DNA of 64,000 nt, taken from the NCBI RefSeq assembly GCF_003112675.1, contig NZ_BFAY01000011.1, forward strand, positions 496,001 through 560,000, given 5' to 3'. Numbering within the stretch: position 1 is the stretch's first letter; the number at the start of each line of letters is the position of its first letter. The DNA comes from Leptospira johnsonii. GTDB lineage: Bacteria > Spirochaetota > Leptospiria > Leptospirales > Leptospiraceae. Shown here piece by piece: positions 44,359 to 53,781 of the stretch. Under the pieces are notes generated by a model, which worked only from the letters and a program-made list of their open reading frames with translations, searched no databases and had not been told where the DNA came from. Made by a program: the position numbers and the translations under genes.

Positions 44359-44383
44359 AAAAGGTTATATAATATAACCTTTT
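44359..44383 (-). promoter_or_regulatory. Intercistronic hairpin between amtB and glnK
   Basis: AAAAGGTTATA / TATAACCTTTT, an eleven-base perfect stem with a three-base loop, spans the amtB stop codon. It is AT-rich and has only four T after it on the minus strand, so it could be a weak attenuator or an mRNA-stabilising end that sets the AmtB:GlnK ratio. Confidence 0.55.
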
Positions 44384-45666
44384 TCTCCGTGAATCTCGGA
44401 ATCGAGTCCAGCAATCTCTTTCTCTTCGGAAATCCTGAATCCGATCGTTTTGTCGATGATAAACACTAAGATCAAGGATACTACGATAGAGTAAGCACCG
44501 GTCGCTACAACACTGATGATCTGAACGATAATCTGGTCTCCACGAGTAACTCCTTCAGGAATATAATTCGCAAGAGCGAATACACCTGTAAGGATCGCTC
44601 CAAGAGCTCCACCTACACCGTGAATTCCGAAAGCGTCCAGAGAGTCATCGTATCCGAGTTTACCTTTCAGAAGGATAGCACCGTAGCAGATAGGGGAAAC
44701 AAGCGCTCCCATAACTAATGCGCCGGAAGCGTCCACGAAACCTGCAGCAGGAGTGATCACAACCAGACCTGCAACGATCCCGGAAGCTGCTCCAAGAGCT
44801 GTAGCTTTTTTAGTGTGAAGATATTCGATCAATAACCAAACTGCACCAGCTGTAGCAGGAGCCACTAAAGTTACAACGAAAGCTCTTGCAGCCTGACCAT
44901 TGGCAGCAAGACCGGATCCTGCGTTAAATCCAAACCATCCGAACCAAAGGAAACCCGCACCGATCAAAGTGTAGGTCAAGTTGTTCGGAGCGATCAGAGC
45001 AGCACCTTCTCCTTTACGTTTTCCTAATACGATTGCTGCAGCCAAACCTGCGATACCGGAAATCAAGTGAACTACTGTTCCACCTGCGAAATCCAGTGCG
45101 GTCTTTTTGAAAAGCCAACCATTACCTGACCATACCCAGTGTGCAACAGGATCATAAACCAAGGTAGACCATGCTAGAATGAATACGATATAACCGGAAA
45201 GTTTCACTCTTTCTGCGATCGCACCGGAAATAAGAGCCGGAGTGATCAGCGCGAACATTCCTTGGAAAAGGAAGTGAATGTATTTCGGGATCGTTAACTC
45301 AAGAGAGTCATCGGTAATTCCATTTAATAGAACTAACTGGAAATCTCCGTAAAATGGACTGTCCCCCGAGAAAGCGAAGCTATACCCGAAAACAGTCCAC
45401 TGAATAGTAAGAACTAAGATCGCAACAAAGCTGTGCATCATTGTCGAAAGAACGTTCTTAGATCTTACGATACCGCCGTAGAACAGCGCGAGTCCTGGGA
45501 TCATGAAGAACACGAAAGTGGAAGCCACGATCATCCATGCGGTATCCCCTTTATCTAAAGTAGGAGCTGCAGGTGCGGCTTCTGGTGCTGGTGTGGCGTC
45601 TTGACCCCAGATCAGTACTGGAGCGATTAAGATCAAGAGCGCGATAAGTTTTTGGGCAATTTTCAT
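44365..45666 (-). CDS. amtB: Ammonium transporter AmtB
   Basis: 433 residues from ATG 45666; an in-frame ATG at 45681 adds MRFEK ahead of the signal. A signal peptide (LIALLILIAPVLIWG) and a Pro/Ala linker precede 11 membrane segments. Family motifs: MIPGLALFYGGIVRSKN, the twin pore His in AGGTVVHLISG and DAFGIHGVGG, and the Phe gate region WTVFGYSFAF. It conducts ammonium/ammonia into the cell and is gated by GlnK encoded next. A sigma-54-type promoter candidate lies about 40 bases upstream. The C-terminal tail, which contacts GlnK, is intact. Confidence 0.95.
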   Translation of the reverse strand: MKIAQKLIALLILIAPVLIWGQDATPAPEAAPAAPTLDKGDTAWMIVASTFVFFMIPGLALFYGGIVRSKNVLSTMMHSFVAILVLTIQWTVFGYSFAFSGDSPFYGDFQLVLLNGITDDSLELTIPKYIHFLFQGMFALITPALISGAIAERVKLSGYIVFILAWSTLVYDPVAHWVWSGNGWLFKKTALDFAGGTVVHLISGIAGLAAAIVLGKRKGEGAALIAPNNLTYTLIGAGFLWFGWFGFNAGSGLAANGQAARAFVVTLVAPATAGAVWLLIEYLHTKKATALGAASGIVAGLVVITPAAGFVDASGALVMGALVSPICYGAILLKGKLGYDDSLDAFGIHGVGGALGAILTGVFALANYIPEGVTRGDQIIVQIISVVATGAYSIVVSLILVFIIDKTIGFRISEEKEIAGLDSEIHGEKGYII

Positions 45667-45707
45667 TTTCTCAAATCTCATCTCGAAAATATGTTTTATC
45701 CAATTAA

Positions 45708-45723
45708 TGCAAGAAGAGTACCC
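45708..45723 (-). promoter_or_regulatory. Sigma-54-like promoter upstream of amtB-glnK
   Basis: On the minus strand GGGTAC-TCTTC-TTGCA aligns with the consensus TGGCAC-N5-TTGCA: the -24 GG and -12 GC are at exact spacing, the -12 half matches fully and the -24 half four of six. The start of transcription would fall about 15-30 bases ahead of the amtB start codon. RpoN control of amtB is widespread in bacteria and has been reported for leptospires; that it works here is inference. Confidence 0.55.
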
Positions 45724-45973
45724 GAGTTAAAAATTAGTCCAAAAAAAGATTAAAAAAACAGAATGGGAATCTAGGAGCCAGGAAACGAGGTTTTCTCTAG
45801 GAAAACAGACCCAAATTCTTACCTAAGGCAGGTTTTCCCCTAGTTCAGGGAGAAAATTCTCAGATTCAGTCTAGCAGTTTGCGTACTTATTAGGCAGATT
45901 TTCGGGATCTGTCAGAAAAATAAAATTTTAGGGCTCAAAACTATACTTAGGTATCATTCTTCCGGAGGAAAAA

Positions 45974-47581
45974 TCACATCCGGAAGATTGCATAAGAAGG
46001 TTCTAAACCTTTTGGAGAAAGGTCCGAATACAATGCCAAGCCTAAAGCTTCTCTTGTACGAGCCGGATCCAGGACCCCATCGTCCCAAAGTCTTGCGGTA
46101 GAATAGATACAAGAAGAACGATTATCATAATCTTCTAATATTGGTCTCTTAAACTCCACCTGTTCCGCTTCAGAGAGTGATTTGCCGTCCTTCTCCAATT
46201 GTTCCTGCTTCACAGTGAGTAGAACATTTGCCGCTTGTTCTCCTCCCATCACAGAAATCCTAGCGTTTGGCCACATCCATAGGAATCTAGGTCCGAATGC
46301 ACGACCGCACATTCCGTAATTGCCGGCTCCATAAGAGCCACCGATGACCACGGTGTATTTTGGAACTACAGAAGTAGAGACAGCATTTACCATTTTCGCT
46401 CCGTCTTTTGCGATCCCTGAGTTTTCATACTTCTTCCCTACCATAAAACCTGTGATGTTTTGGAGGAAGAGTAAAGGAATCTCTCTTTGGTTGCAAAGTT
46501 GGATAAAATGAGCTGTCTTTAGGGAACTTTCGGAGAATAGAACTCCGTTGTTCGCGATTATACCTACAGTCTTTCCGTAAATATTCGCAAATCCTGTGAC
46601 GATAGTGGTTCCATAATATTTTTTGAATTCTTGGAATCTAGAGCCGTCCACCACTCTTGCGATCACTTCTCTAACATCGTAAGGTTTGCGGATATCTTTT
46701 TGGATGATCCCGTAAATTTCATCGGAAGGATAAAGAGGTTCTTCGTAATAGATCTGTTCTTCTAACTTCTTGGCTCTTGCTCCCAAACTGGAAACGATAT
46801 GTCTTGCGATCTCGAGCGCATGCGGATCATTCTCCGCATAATGGTCAGTCACTCCTGAGATCCTACAATGAACGTCAGCGCCGCCTAATTCTTCGGGAGT
46901 GACAATCTCTCCTGTTGCAGCTTTTACAAGAGGAGGTCCTCCTAAAAAGATAGTCCCATTTCCTTTTACGATCACCGATTCGTCGGACATAGCTGGAATG
47001 TATGCGCCGCCTGCGGTACAACTTCCCATCACTACAGAGATCTGAGGGATCCCCATTCTAGAAAGATTTGCCTGGTTATAAAAGATCCTACCGAAATGCC
47101 ATTTATCAGGAAACACTTCATCCTGCATCGGAAGAAATGCTCCGCCTGAATCCACCAGATAAACACAAGGAAGACGATTCTCTAATGCGATCTCTTGTGC
47201 ACGGATATGTTTTTTGACAGTGAGAGGATAATAGGTCCCGCCTTTTACCGTGGCGTCGTTTGCAACGATCACACAAGGAATTCCTGAAATTTTTCCGATC
47301 CCGGTTACAATACCTGCGGAAGGTACATCGTCCGCATAAACCTTCTCCCCTGCTAACGCCGAGAATTCCAAGAAAGGAGTGTTCGGATCTATTAGTCCTT
47401 GTATCCTTTCTCTTGCGGTAAGCTTTCCGCGGCTTTTATGCTTCTGGATGGATTTTTCTCCTCCGCCTTGTCCGGCTTTTTGGAGAAGTTTACGTAAATC
47501 CGCGACCTTTTCGGAAAGGTCCTTATAATTCTCTTTATATTCAGGGGAAGACGTACTGATACGCGATTCCAAAACTTCCAT
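45974..47581 (-). CDS. mccB: Acyl-CoA carboxylase carboxyltransferase (methylcrotonyl-CoA type beta subunit)
   Basis: 535 residues. The carboxyltransferase domain pair is complete: [94 protein letters not shown], then [20 protein letters not shown] and [17 protein letters not shown]. The run DSGGA.LP.QDEVFPD is characteristic of methylcrotonyl-CoA carboxylase beta subunits (leucine breakdown), although related geranyl- or other acyl-CoA carboxylases share it. Usually the biotin carboxylase/biotin carrier alpha subunit is adjacent; none is seen here. It follows the GlmU-like gene by 18 bases on the same strand, a functionally odd partner. Confidence 0.88.
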   Translation of the reverse strand: MEVLESRISTSSPEYKENYKDLSEKVADLRKLLQKAGQGGGEKSIQKHKSRGKLTARERIQGLIDPNTPFLEFSALAGEKVYADDVPSAGIVTGIGKISGIPCVIVANDATVKGGTYYPLTVKKHIRAQEIALENRLPCVYLVDSGGAFLPMQDEVFPDKWHFGRIFYNQANLSRMGIPQISVVMGSCTAGGAYIPAMSDESVIVKGNGTIFLGGPPLVKAATGEIVTPEELGGADVHCRISGVTDHYAENDPHALEIARHIVSSLGARAKKLEEQIYYEEPLYPSDEIYGIIQKDIRKPYDVREVIARVVDGSRFQEFKKYYGTTIVTGFANIYGKTVGIIANNGVLFSESSLKTAHFIQLCNQREIPLLFLQNITGFMVGKKYENSGIAKDGAKMVNAVSTSVVPKYTVVIGGSYGAGNYGMCGRAFGPRFLWMWPNARISVMGGEQAANVLLTVKQEQLEKDGKSLSEAEQVEFKRPILEDYDNRSSCIYSTARLWDDGVLDPARTREALGLALYSDLSPKGLEPSYAIFRM

Positions 47582-47599
47582 GGAGCCTCCGGTCCTTTT

Positions 47600-48643
47600 T
47601 TATTTCCGGACCTTGGTTTCGTATAAAATTCTAATAAGTTCAGATTCGGAATGAGAAAGTTCTCTGTTCCTTCTTGCCATAATCTTGCGGGAATCACGCA
47701 GGAATAGATCCAAGATATACGCTTGCCCATCCGCCCATATGAACGGAGGAAGATACCCGCTTGCCTTGGAAGAAACCACATTGCATCCGAAATCGATCAC
47801 AGTTCCAGTATTCAACATCACTCCGATCCCTATCTTGGAAAAATCTCCTATGATGGAACCGAACTTGATGGAACCTGTCGTGACTTCCGTATGTTCTTCT
47901 CTGATCTTGACCACACCGTAGTTGTTCTTTAGATCGGAGGTAGTGGATAATGCCCCTAGATTGACCCAGCTTCCCACCACGGAATGTCCTAAAAACCCTT
48001 CGTGGTGTTTATTCGTAAAATCTAATATAATACTGTCCCCGACTTCTCCTCCTATCCTGCAAACATTCCCTATGGAAGTGTTTCCGGTGATACGAGCATT
48101 ATCCACATGAGTGCCTTGGCCTATGTATAAGGGACCTTCTAAAAAGCTGAAAGAAGTTACTTTTGCATCTTTGTCTATGATCACAGGTCCTGAGGTTACG
48201 TCTATAACCACACCTGGATAAATTTTAGCGGAAGGATGGATATGAACGTGTTTGGATTTTCCTACTACTTGGAAGTCTCCGGACTTTACCTTGAGTTTAC
48301 GGGCCCATTTGCGTAGGTCCTTATGGTTTTCCAAATCCTGGTCTATGTTTTTACCTACAGACTCCAAGGATTTCCAAGGTAGAAATTCCTCAGGACGGAT
48401 GATCAAATCTACATCCTTACCGTCGTATTCGGAGATCTTTGGATTTCTTTCGAAGAATGTTTTTTGAAAGGCGGAATTGGAGTGAGAATACAGTATCTTA
48501 GAATCAGGATACTGCTCTTTTAAACGTTGGAGTGGAGTTAATACCCCGTCTCGAATCTCCGAGAAAGACCGAATCCTGGTTAAGGCTCCCAAACCGGGAG
48601 GAGTTTCCCTCTCATCGATCCAAATTCTCTGAATTCTGCCCAC
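47600..48643 (-). CDS. Alternative GlmU-type sugar nucleotidyltransferase/acetyltransferase
   Basis: 347 residues from GTG 48643, eight bases after GGAG at the end of glmS; alternatives are GTG 48649 and ATG 48700, the latter needing 52 bases of overlap. N-terminal motif LTRIRSFSEIRDGVLTPLQRLKEQYPD resembles the NTP_transf_4/GlmU_N_2 domain (TIGR03991 type), where TRPVAELRxGILTIxEKW is usual; the classical GlmU AAGxGTRM loop is absent. Residues 145-320 form a left-handed beta helix of hexapeptide repeats (HPSAKIYPGVVID, GPVIIDKDAKV, GSIIGDFSKIGIGVMLNTG). With glmM and glmS beside it, it is the likely maker of UDP-GlcNAc. An active-site His in the helix (DFTNKHHEGFLG) is present. Confidence 0.82.
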   Translation of the reverse strand: MGRIQRIWIDERETPPGLGALTRIRSFSEIRDGVLTPLQRLKEQYPDSKILYSHSNSAFQKTFFERNPKISEYDGKDVDLIIRPEEFLPWKSLESVGKNIDQDLENHKDLRKWARKLKVKSGDFQVVGKSKHVHIHPSAKIYPGVVIDVTSGPVIIDKDAKVTSFSFLEGPLYIGQGTHVDNARITGNTSIGNVCRIGGEVGDSIILDFTNKHHEGFLGHSVVGSWVNLGALSTTSDLKNNYGVVKIREEHTEVTTGSIKFGSIIGDFSKIGIGVMLNTGTVIDFGCNVVSSKASGYLPPFIWADGQAYILDLFLRDSRKIMARRNRELSHSESELIRILYETKVRK

Positions 48644-48648
48644 GCTCA

Positions 48649-50481
48649 CTACTCCACTGTGACGGACTTCGCTAGGTTTCGAGGTTGGTCCGGAGGACAA
48701 CCCCTAGCCACGGCAGAATAATAGGCCAGAAGTTGGAGAGGAAGAACATTCAGGATCGGACTTAAAATTTCCGGACAGTCTGGAACTTCAAAACAGTAGT
48801 CAGAAAGCTCTTTTGCTTCCCTATCTCCTTCAGTTACGATGGAAATCATGATACCATTTCGAGCCTTGATTTCCTGGATATTGGAAAGCATTTTACTGTA
48901 AATTTCAGATTTGGTAGCGATACATACTACTGGCACTTCGTTTGTGATGAGTGCAATAGGTCCATGTTTGAATTCCCCACCCGCGTAACCGGAAGCGTGG
49001 ATATAAGAAACCTCTTTTAATTTCAGGGCTCCTTCCAAAGCGATCGGATGGTTGTAGGTCCTACCTAAGAATACAAAGTCTTTAGTCTTAGTAAAATCAG
49101 CCGCCCAAGTTTCGAGAATATGAGCCTGGGCCAAGATCCTTTCCATTTTGCCAGGGAGAAGTCGGATCTCTTCTATAAGTGTCCTTAGTTCTTCGTCGGA
49201 AACGATCCATTTCAAACGTGCTACATATAAGGAAAAAAGAAGAAGGTTGATTACCTGAGCAGTAAATGCCTTTGTACTTGCGACCCCAATCTCAGGACCA
49301 GCGTCCGTTCTGATGAATGAATCCGATTCTCTTGCGATCGTAGAGTTCACATTATTCACTAATGAAAGGACTTTGATAAACTTTGCTTTCGCTTCCAATA
49401 AAGAAGCAAGAGTATCCGCAGTTTCTCCTGATTGGGAAATACCTACAATTAGAGTATCTCCTTCTACAACAGGATTTCTGTAACGGAATTCGGAGGAAGT
49501 TTCCGTATCTGTCTGGATCTTTGCAAAATTTTCCAGATAATGTTTACCGAGCATGCCGGCGTAATAGCTAGTTCCAGCTGCTTGGATAATAATTCGATTC
49601 ACCTTGGACATCATCTCTCTGGAGATGGTGCTTTCTGGGAATTCTATCTCTCCACTTTCACTGATACGGGATTGGATGATCCTACGGAAGATCCCAGGTT
49701 GTTCGTGGATCTCCTTGATCATAAAATGAGGGTACCCACCCTTATCCACGTCTTCGAATTTGATATCCTGGGTCTTAAATTCGAATTCCTTCTCAGAACC
49801 GTCGAATCCGAAGATCTTACATTCGGTTTTTGAAAAGTATCCCCATTCCTTGGAGTTGATATAATAAACTTCTCTGCAGTTCCTTGTGAGAGGAGAAATA
49901 TCGGAAGCCAGGTAATATTCTTCCTTACCTCTTCCTAAAAGTAAAGGAGCTCCGTCTTGTGCAAAATACACTCTGTCCGGTTCGTTGTCGAATACGACAG
50001 CGATCGCCCATTTTCCGTGAACTCTATTAAATAATTCTAAAAAAGCTTCCTTATTAGATAAGCCTCTTTTTCTGCTCTCTGCCAAAAGATTGGGAAGAAC
50101 TTCCGTATCCGTCATACTATGGAATACGAAACCTTTTTGTTTGAGCTCTTGGCGAAGCTCCGAGTAATTTTCTATAATTCCGTTATGTACAACTGCAACG
50201 GTTGATTTGGAATCAGTATGGGGATGAGCATTGATCTGGTTAGGTTCCCCGTGAGTGGCCCAACGAGTATGGCCAATACCGACATTGCCTCGGATCGGAT
50301 GTTCTTTTAGATAATTTTCCAGATCCTTAATTTTGCCTTTTTGTTTACGGACTTGGATCTCTCCCTTGTCCAGGACCGCGATCCCGGCCGAATCGTATCC
50401 ACGATACTCCAGACCGATGAGCCCTACTATGAGTACGGATTCTACGTTTTTATCGCCAGCGTATCCTACGATTCCACACAT
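48649..50481 (-). CDS. glmS: Glutamine-fructose-6-phosphate aminotransferase GlmS
   Basis: 610 residues, standard length. The N-terminal nucleophile Cys2 is in MCGIVGYAG, with GHTRWATHGEPNQINAHPH and a class II glutaminase domain to about 235. Two SIS domains follow (AAGTSYYAGMLGKHYLE, IVGISQSGETADTL, GVASTKAFTAQV, EGALKLKEVSYIHASGYAGGEFKHGP) and the C-terminus NLAKSVTVE is canonical. It makes glucosamine-6-P from fructose-6-P and glutamine, the first step to UDP-GlcNAc. It starts three bases after the glmM stop. No glmS ribozyme is visible: there is no room upstream. Confidence 0.96.
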   Translation of the reverse strand: MCGIVGYAGDKNVESVLIVGLIGLEYRGYDSAGIAVLDKGEIQVRKQKGKIKDLENYLKEHPIRGNVGIGHTRWATHGEPNQINAHPHTDSKSTVAVVHNGIIENYSELRQELKQKGFVFHSMTDTEVLPNLLAESRKRGLSNKEAFLELFNRVHGKWAIAVVFDNEPDRVYFAQDGAPLLLGRGKEEYYLASDISPLTRNCREVYYINSKEWGYFSKTECKIFGFDGSEKEFEFKTQDIKFEDVDKGGYPHFMIKEIHEQPGIFRRIIQSRISESGEIEFPESTISREMMSKVNRIIIQAAGTSYYAGMLGKHYLENFAKIQTDTETSSEFRYRNPVVEGDTLIVGISQSGETADTLASLLEAKAKFIKVLSLVNNVNSTIARESDSFIRTDAGPEIGVASTKAFTAQVINLLLFSLYVARLKWIVSDEELRTLIEEIRLLPGKMERILAQAHILETWAADFTKTKDFVFLGRTYNHPIALEGALKLKEVSYIHASGYAGGEFKHGPIALITNEVPVVCIATKSEIYSKMLSNIQEIKARNGIMISIVTEGDREAKELSDYCFEVPDCPEILSPILNVLPLQLLAYYSAVARGCPPDQPRNLAKSVTVE

Positions 50482-50484
50482 ATA

Positions 50485-51876
50485 TTATGAATTCTCCATG
50501 ATCTTTCCGGCTTTATTTAAAAGGGATTCCAGATCCTTTTTGGTTCTGGCCTCTCCAATCAACCGGAGGATCGGCTCGGTATTCGAAGGTCGAATATGTA
50601 TCCAAGAGTCCTGGTTCGCTAAACGTAAACCGTCTCTCGAATCTTCTTTATATTCGGAGAAGGCGCTGCGAAACTTAGAATAAATCTGCTCCGTCTTCTG
50701 CCCCGCGATCTTGTAGGCGATTTTACGCATATGGACCGCAGGAAGACTACCGATCACAGTTTCAGCATCTTCCCCCTTTAGGGCAAGCAGATTCAGTATA
50801 TGAGCCACCCCAGAAAGAGAATCCCTTCCAAAAGAAGGAATCGCCGGATCGATCACTCCTCCGTTGCCTTCTCCGCCGAAAACAGACTTACGGTGTATCA
50901 TTTCTGCCACAACGTTGGCTTCTCCCACCTTAGATCGATAAGTTGGAATTCCAACAGTGTCCGCTACCCAATCGTTCACAAAACTGGTGGAGAGGTTCAC
51001 AGTGATGGATGCCTTCTTAGGAACTGAATTAGAAATGAGGTAGGACATAAAGCTAAGAGGAAGAGTTAATTCTTCGGAGATCGCTCCTTTTTTAGGAGAT
51101 AAGACCACGAGTCTGTCCGCGTCAGGATCCAAAGCAAAACCTATATTCGCTTTGGATTTTTTGATCAAACGAGAAGATTGTTTGAGTGCATCGGGAGTAG
51201 GTTCCGGAGGACGAGGAAATGTGCCGTCGGGAGTGCAGTGCTGCAAGATTACCTTACAACCCAAGCGACTTAACAATTCCGGTAAAACGAAGCTTCCCCC
51301 TCCGTTGACTGCGTCCAAAAATACGGTGAACTTCTTACGTTTGATCGCAGATACGTTCACTCGAGCCAAAACGGAATCAATATGAGCCTGGATCCTGTCG
51401 GTTCCATCTATCACTTCCGCGTTCGGTTTGAATTGAAAAGGTTTATAATCTTCTTTTCGGACCAGATCTAAAAGACCTTCTAAATCCTGGGCATTGGTAA
51501 AAAATCCACCAGGTCCAATGAACTTAAATGCATTCCAGATCACTGGATTATGAGAAGCGGAGATCATAATCCCGCCCCCCGCTCCGGATTGGGCCACCAC
51601 TGCCTTGACAGTAGGGGTAGGAACAATTCCCAAACGGATCACATTTTTGCCCATTGCGAGCATGATCCCGATCGCGATATTTTCTATATAAGCGCCGCTA
51701 GGACGAGAATCCCTTCCGATGACGACTGTGTTTCCTTTGAGTCTAGACCCAAAGGCCATGAGAGAATGGAAAATTACGTCGGGACTTAATCCGGTGGGAA
51801 TGATTCCCCGGATTCCGGACACGGAGACCATCAAATCCGGGTGTTGGAAGACCGGTTTTTGATGATTTAGAGCCAT
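50485..51876 (-). CDS. glmM: Phosphoglucosamine mutase GlmM-type
   Basis: 463 residues of the alpha-D-phosphohexomutase family. The phospho-serine loop ISASHNP has Ser108; the metal loop DPDADRLVV, the sugar loop GGEGNGGVI and the phosphate loop RPSNTEPILRLIGEA are all present. N-terminal VSGIRGIIPTGLSPD is of the GlmM/PgmB type. Genomic context with glmS argues for glucosamine-6-P to glucosamine-1-P conversion, though phosphoglucomutase or phosphomannomutase activity cannot be excluded from sequence. Transcribed after rpsT and tRNA-Val, 37 bases downstream of the tRNA. A small GGAAT-type site precedes the ATG. Confidence 0.88.
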   Translation of the reverse strand: MALNHQKPVFQHPDLMVSVSGIRGIIPTGLSPDVIFHSLMAFGSRLKGNTVVIGRDSRPSGAYIENIAIGIMLAMGKNVIRLGIVPTPTVKAVVAQSGAGGGIMISASHNPVIWNAFKFIGPGGFFTNAQDLEGLLDLVRKEDYKPFQFKPNAEVIDGTDRIQAHIDSVLARVNVSAIKRKKFTVFLDAVNGGGSFVLPELLSRLGCKVILQHCTPDGTFPRPPEPTPDALKQSSRLIKKSKANIGFALDPDADRLVVLSPKKGAISEELTLPLSFMSYLISNSVPKKASITVNLSTSFVNDWVADTVGIPTYRSKVGEANVVAEMIHRKSVFGGEGNGGVIDPAIPSFGRDSLSGVAHILNLLALKGEDAETVIGSLPAVHMRKIAYKIAGQKTEQIYSKFRSAFSEYKEDSRDGLRLANQDSWIHIRPSNTEPILRLIGEARTKKDLESLLNKAGKIMENS

Positions 51877-51913
51877 GATTCCGGGGAATGTTTTTTGAAT
51901 TGGGATGAGAACA

Positions 51914-51986
<73 letters not shown>

Positions 51987-52002
51987 GTAATTATTACGGT
52001 TA

Positions 52003-52272
52003 TTATGCGGTTGCAGCCTGATTGATACGCAATGCCATCCGACTCTTCTTGCGGTCCGCATTTCTAGAGTGGATCAGGTTGGTTTTCGCAGCTTTGTCCA
52101 GAAGAGAAGCATATTGACTGAACAAAGGTTTTAAGGAGTCTTTCTCTCCGTCTTGGAGCGCTTTTAGGATCTTTTTAGCTTGGGTCCTAAGGCGATTTCT
52201 GTTTTGAGAATTCGCCGCATTTCTGCGTTTCGTTCTACGGATATCTTTTTCTGAAGATTTAATATTCGCCAA
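52003..52272 (-). CDS. rpsT: 30S ribosomal protein S20
   Basis: 89 residues, very basic, typical S20: MANIKSSEKDIRRTKRRNAANSQNRNRLRT, then KKILKALQDG, LLDKAAKTNLIHSRNADRKKSRMALRIN. It binds 16S rRNA at the body of the small subunit. The start is TTG at 52272, preceded by GGAAG eight bases upstream; no ATG is available nearby. E. coli rpsT also uses TTG and is under translational feedback, so the weak start may be meaningful. It heads the cluster tRNA-Val, glmM, glmS, GlmU-like, carboxylase. Confidence 0.96.
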   Translation of the reverse strand: MANIKSSEKDIRRTKRRNAANSQNRNRLRTQAKKILKALQDGEKDSLKPLFSQYASLLDKAAKTNLIHSRNADRKKSRMALRINQAATA

Positions 52273-52654
52273 GGATCTAACTTCCTTATAAAGGGATTAG
52301 GCCCAGATTTTCGTACCCAGGCAGCCTGTCAACGAGCTTTTACCCATTCTGCATTCTATTTCCTTCTTCTTTCCAAAATCTCTAATAGCGATCCCTAAAG
52401 AAGAAGGGAGTAAAGATCCGCCCAAGTCCCGGCGGATAGGAAGAAGACGCACTGCCCTTTAGTAATGCCGACTTCGAATTTTACGATTACGTTATTTACC
52501 ATTACCTCAACTGAGGGATAATGGAAATAAATTTCCCAAACTCCGGCCAGAAAAAAATTTTTGCTTTGCTTGTACTTATTTTTATCTTATTTTTTCTAAT
52601 TCGGTAGATTGGAAATTAATTCTCCGTCCTATTTAAAGTCCAGGACGCTTCAAA
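52273..52654. other. Divergent intergenic region upstream of rpsT
   Basis: 382 bases between rpsT and the next plus-strand gene. At 52499-52524 there is a hairpin CCATTA-CCTCA-AC-TGAGG-GA-TAATGG without a T tract, possibly an operator or leader structure. No gene or RNA is evident in the rest, which must hold both promoters. Confidence 0.5.
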
Positions 52655-53770
52655 ATGATATCTAGACAAGCACAAGACTATATCATCGTGAACTCGATCG
52701 ACGAGATCGATCCTAATAAACTTTCCTTGGCCCAACTGGGAACCAAGTATTTGGACAGGAACGGGAATCGTTATGCTGTTCGTTTTAATAAGGAAAGTAG
52801 AAAGGCCGAGATCATTCGTATCACTCTTCAAAAAGCTTCCGAAGCCGAGGCGAATAGACCTAAACTTGGAAGAGTCAATCCTAAAGCATCATCCAATCCT
52901 TTAGATCTACAGAAATTATCCAATCTTCTTAAAAGTACAAAACATCCAAGCGCTGACTGGATAGAGAACCTGGCTGAAAAAACTAAACATACTAAGCCAA
53001 GTTCTGCAAACTTGGAAAAGCCTTCTTATACCCCGAATCCTCAAAAAGAGTTAGAGATCGCTCCGTCGGAAGGTCCGGATCTATCTGCAAGAATGAACTC
53101 TGTACAAAACGATATATTCGATCTTTCCAAAGTGGATCTGAATATTTCGGACGCAGGACTCTCTTCCACTTCCAATAAAGAGGACATTCCCGTTTTTATA
53201 GAAAATATAGAAGCAGGCTCCAATAGAGAAACGAAATATATCGAAGATAGTGTGCAACAATTCCAGAAGATCAAGGAAAGGATCGAATCCGTTCTGAACA
53301 ATATACGTAACTCTAAAATTTTCGAAGCTACAGGAGACCCTTCTGAGAACAAAAATATAGTGGGGAACCTATCAAGAGAATTCGATATTGAGTTCTTCCA
53401 AAAATTGGAAAAGATATTAAATTACCATAAAGAGCTGACTTCTTATCCTAGATCCATCACCTATTATATAGCAAAGTACGAATCCCATCGTAAACAGGCT
53501 TTACAGTCCAAAACCTCCGATCTAGAAAAATTAAAACTAGTGATCCGTTGGGAAATGCAGGAACTTCTTTTAGATTTGAGCAGAAAAGTCAAAAAAATGG
53601 TCCTAAATGCCTTAAACGTCCTAAATACTAAAAATGAAAACCATCTAAAACAAGTAGCTTATAACCAACAACAGATGTATAAGGATGCCAGAAGCGCCTT
53701 ATTATATTGTTCGGAAGATATAGGAGCACTACTTATCTCCTTGCAAAAATGGGCTGATAGCGAAGGATAG
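52655..53770 (+). CDS. Conserved hypothetical protein
   Basis: 371 residues, soluble, charged. The N-terminus (residues 1-60) is a small folded module (AQDYIIVNSIDEIDPNKLSLAQLGTKYLDRNGNRYAVRFN). Residues 75-190 are low-complexity, Ser/Pro/Asn-rich and probably disordered, and 200-371 is a helical bundle (SVQQFQKIKERIESVLNNIRN, LVIRWEMQELLLDLSRKVKKMVLNAL, MYKDARSALLYCSEDIGALLI). I do not recognise the family. It precedes another unknown and a GT2 glycosyltransferase with gaps of 11 bases and a 4-base overlap, so the three form an operon. AGGA precedes the ATG. Confidence 0.68.
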   Translation: MISRQAQDYIIVNSIDEIDPNKLSLAQLGTKYLDRNGNRYAVRFNKESRKAEIIRITLQKASEAEANRPKLGRVNPKASSNPLDLQKLSNLLKSTKHPSADWIENLAEKTKHTKPSSANLEKPSYTPNPQKELEIAPSEGPDLSARMNSVQNDIFDLSKVDLNISDAGLSSTSNKEDIPVFIENIEAGSNRETKYIEDSVQQFQKIKERIESVLNNIRNSKIFEATGDPSENKNIVGNLSREFDIEFFQKLEKILNYHKELTSYPRSITYYIAKYESHRKQALQSKTSDLEKLKLVIRWEMQELLLDLSRKVKKMVLNALNVLNTKNENHLKQVAYNQQQMYKDARSALLYCSEDIGALLISLQKWADSEG

Positions 53771-53781
53771 AAACCTTTTGC

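Noticed and set aside
48649..50481. glmS ribozyme upstream of glmS
   Set aside because: glmM ends three bases before glmS, so there is no leader to hold the ribozyme.
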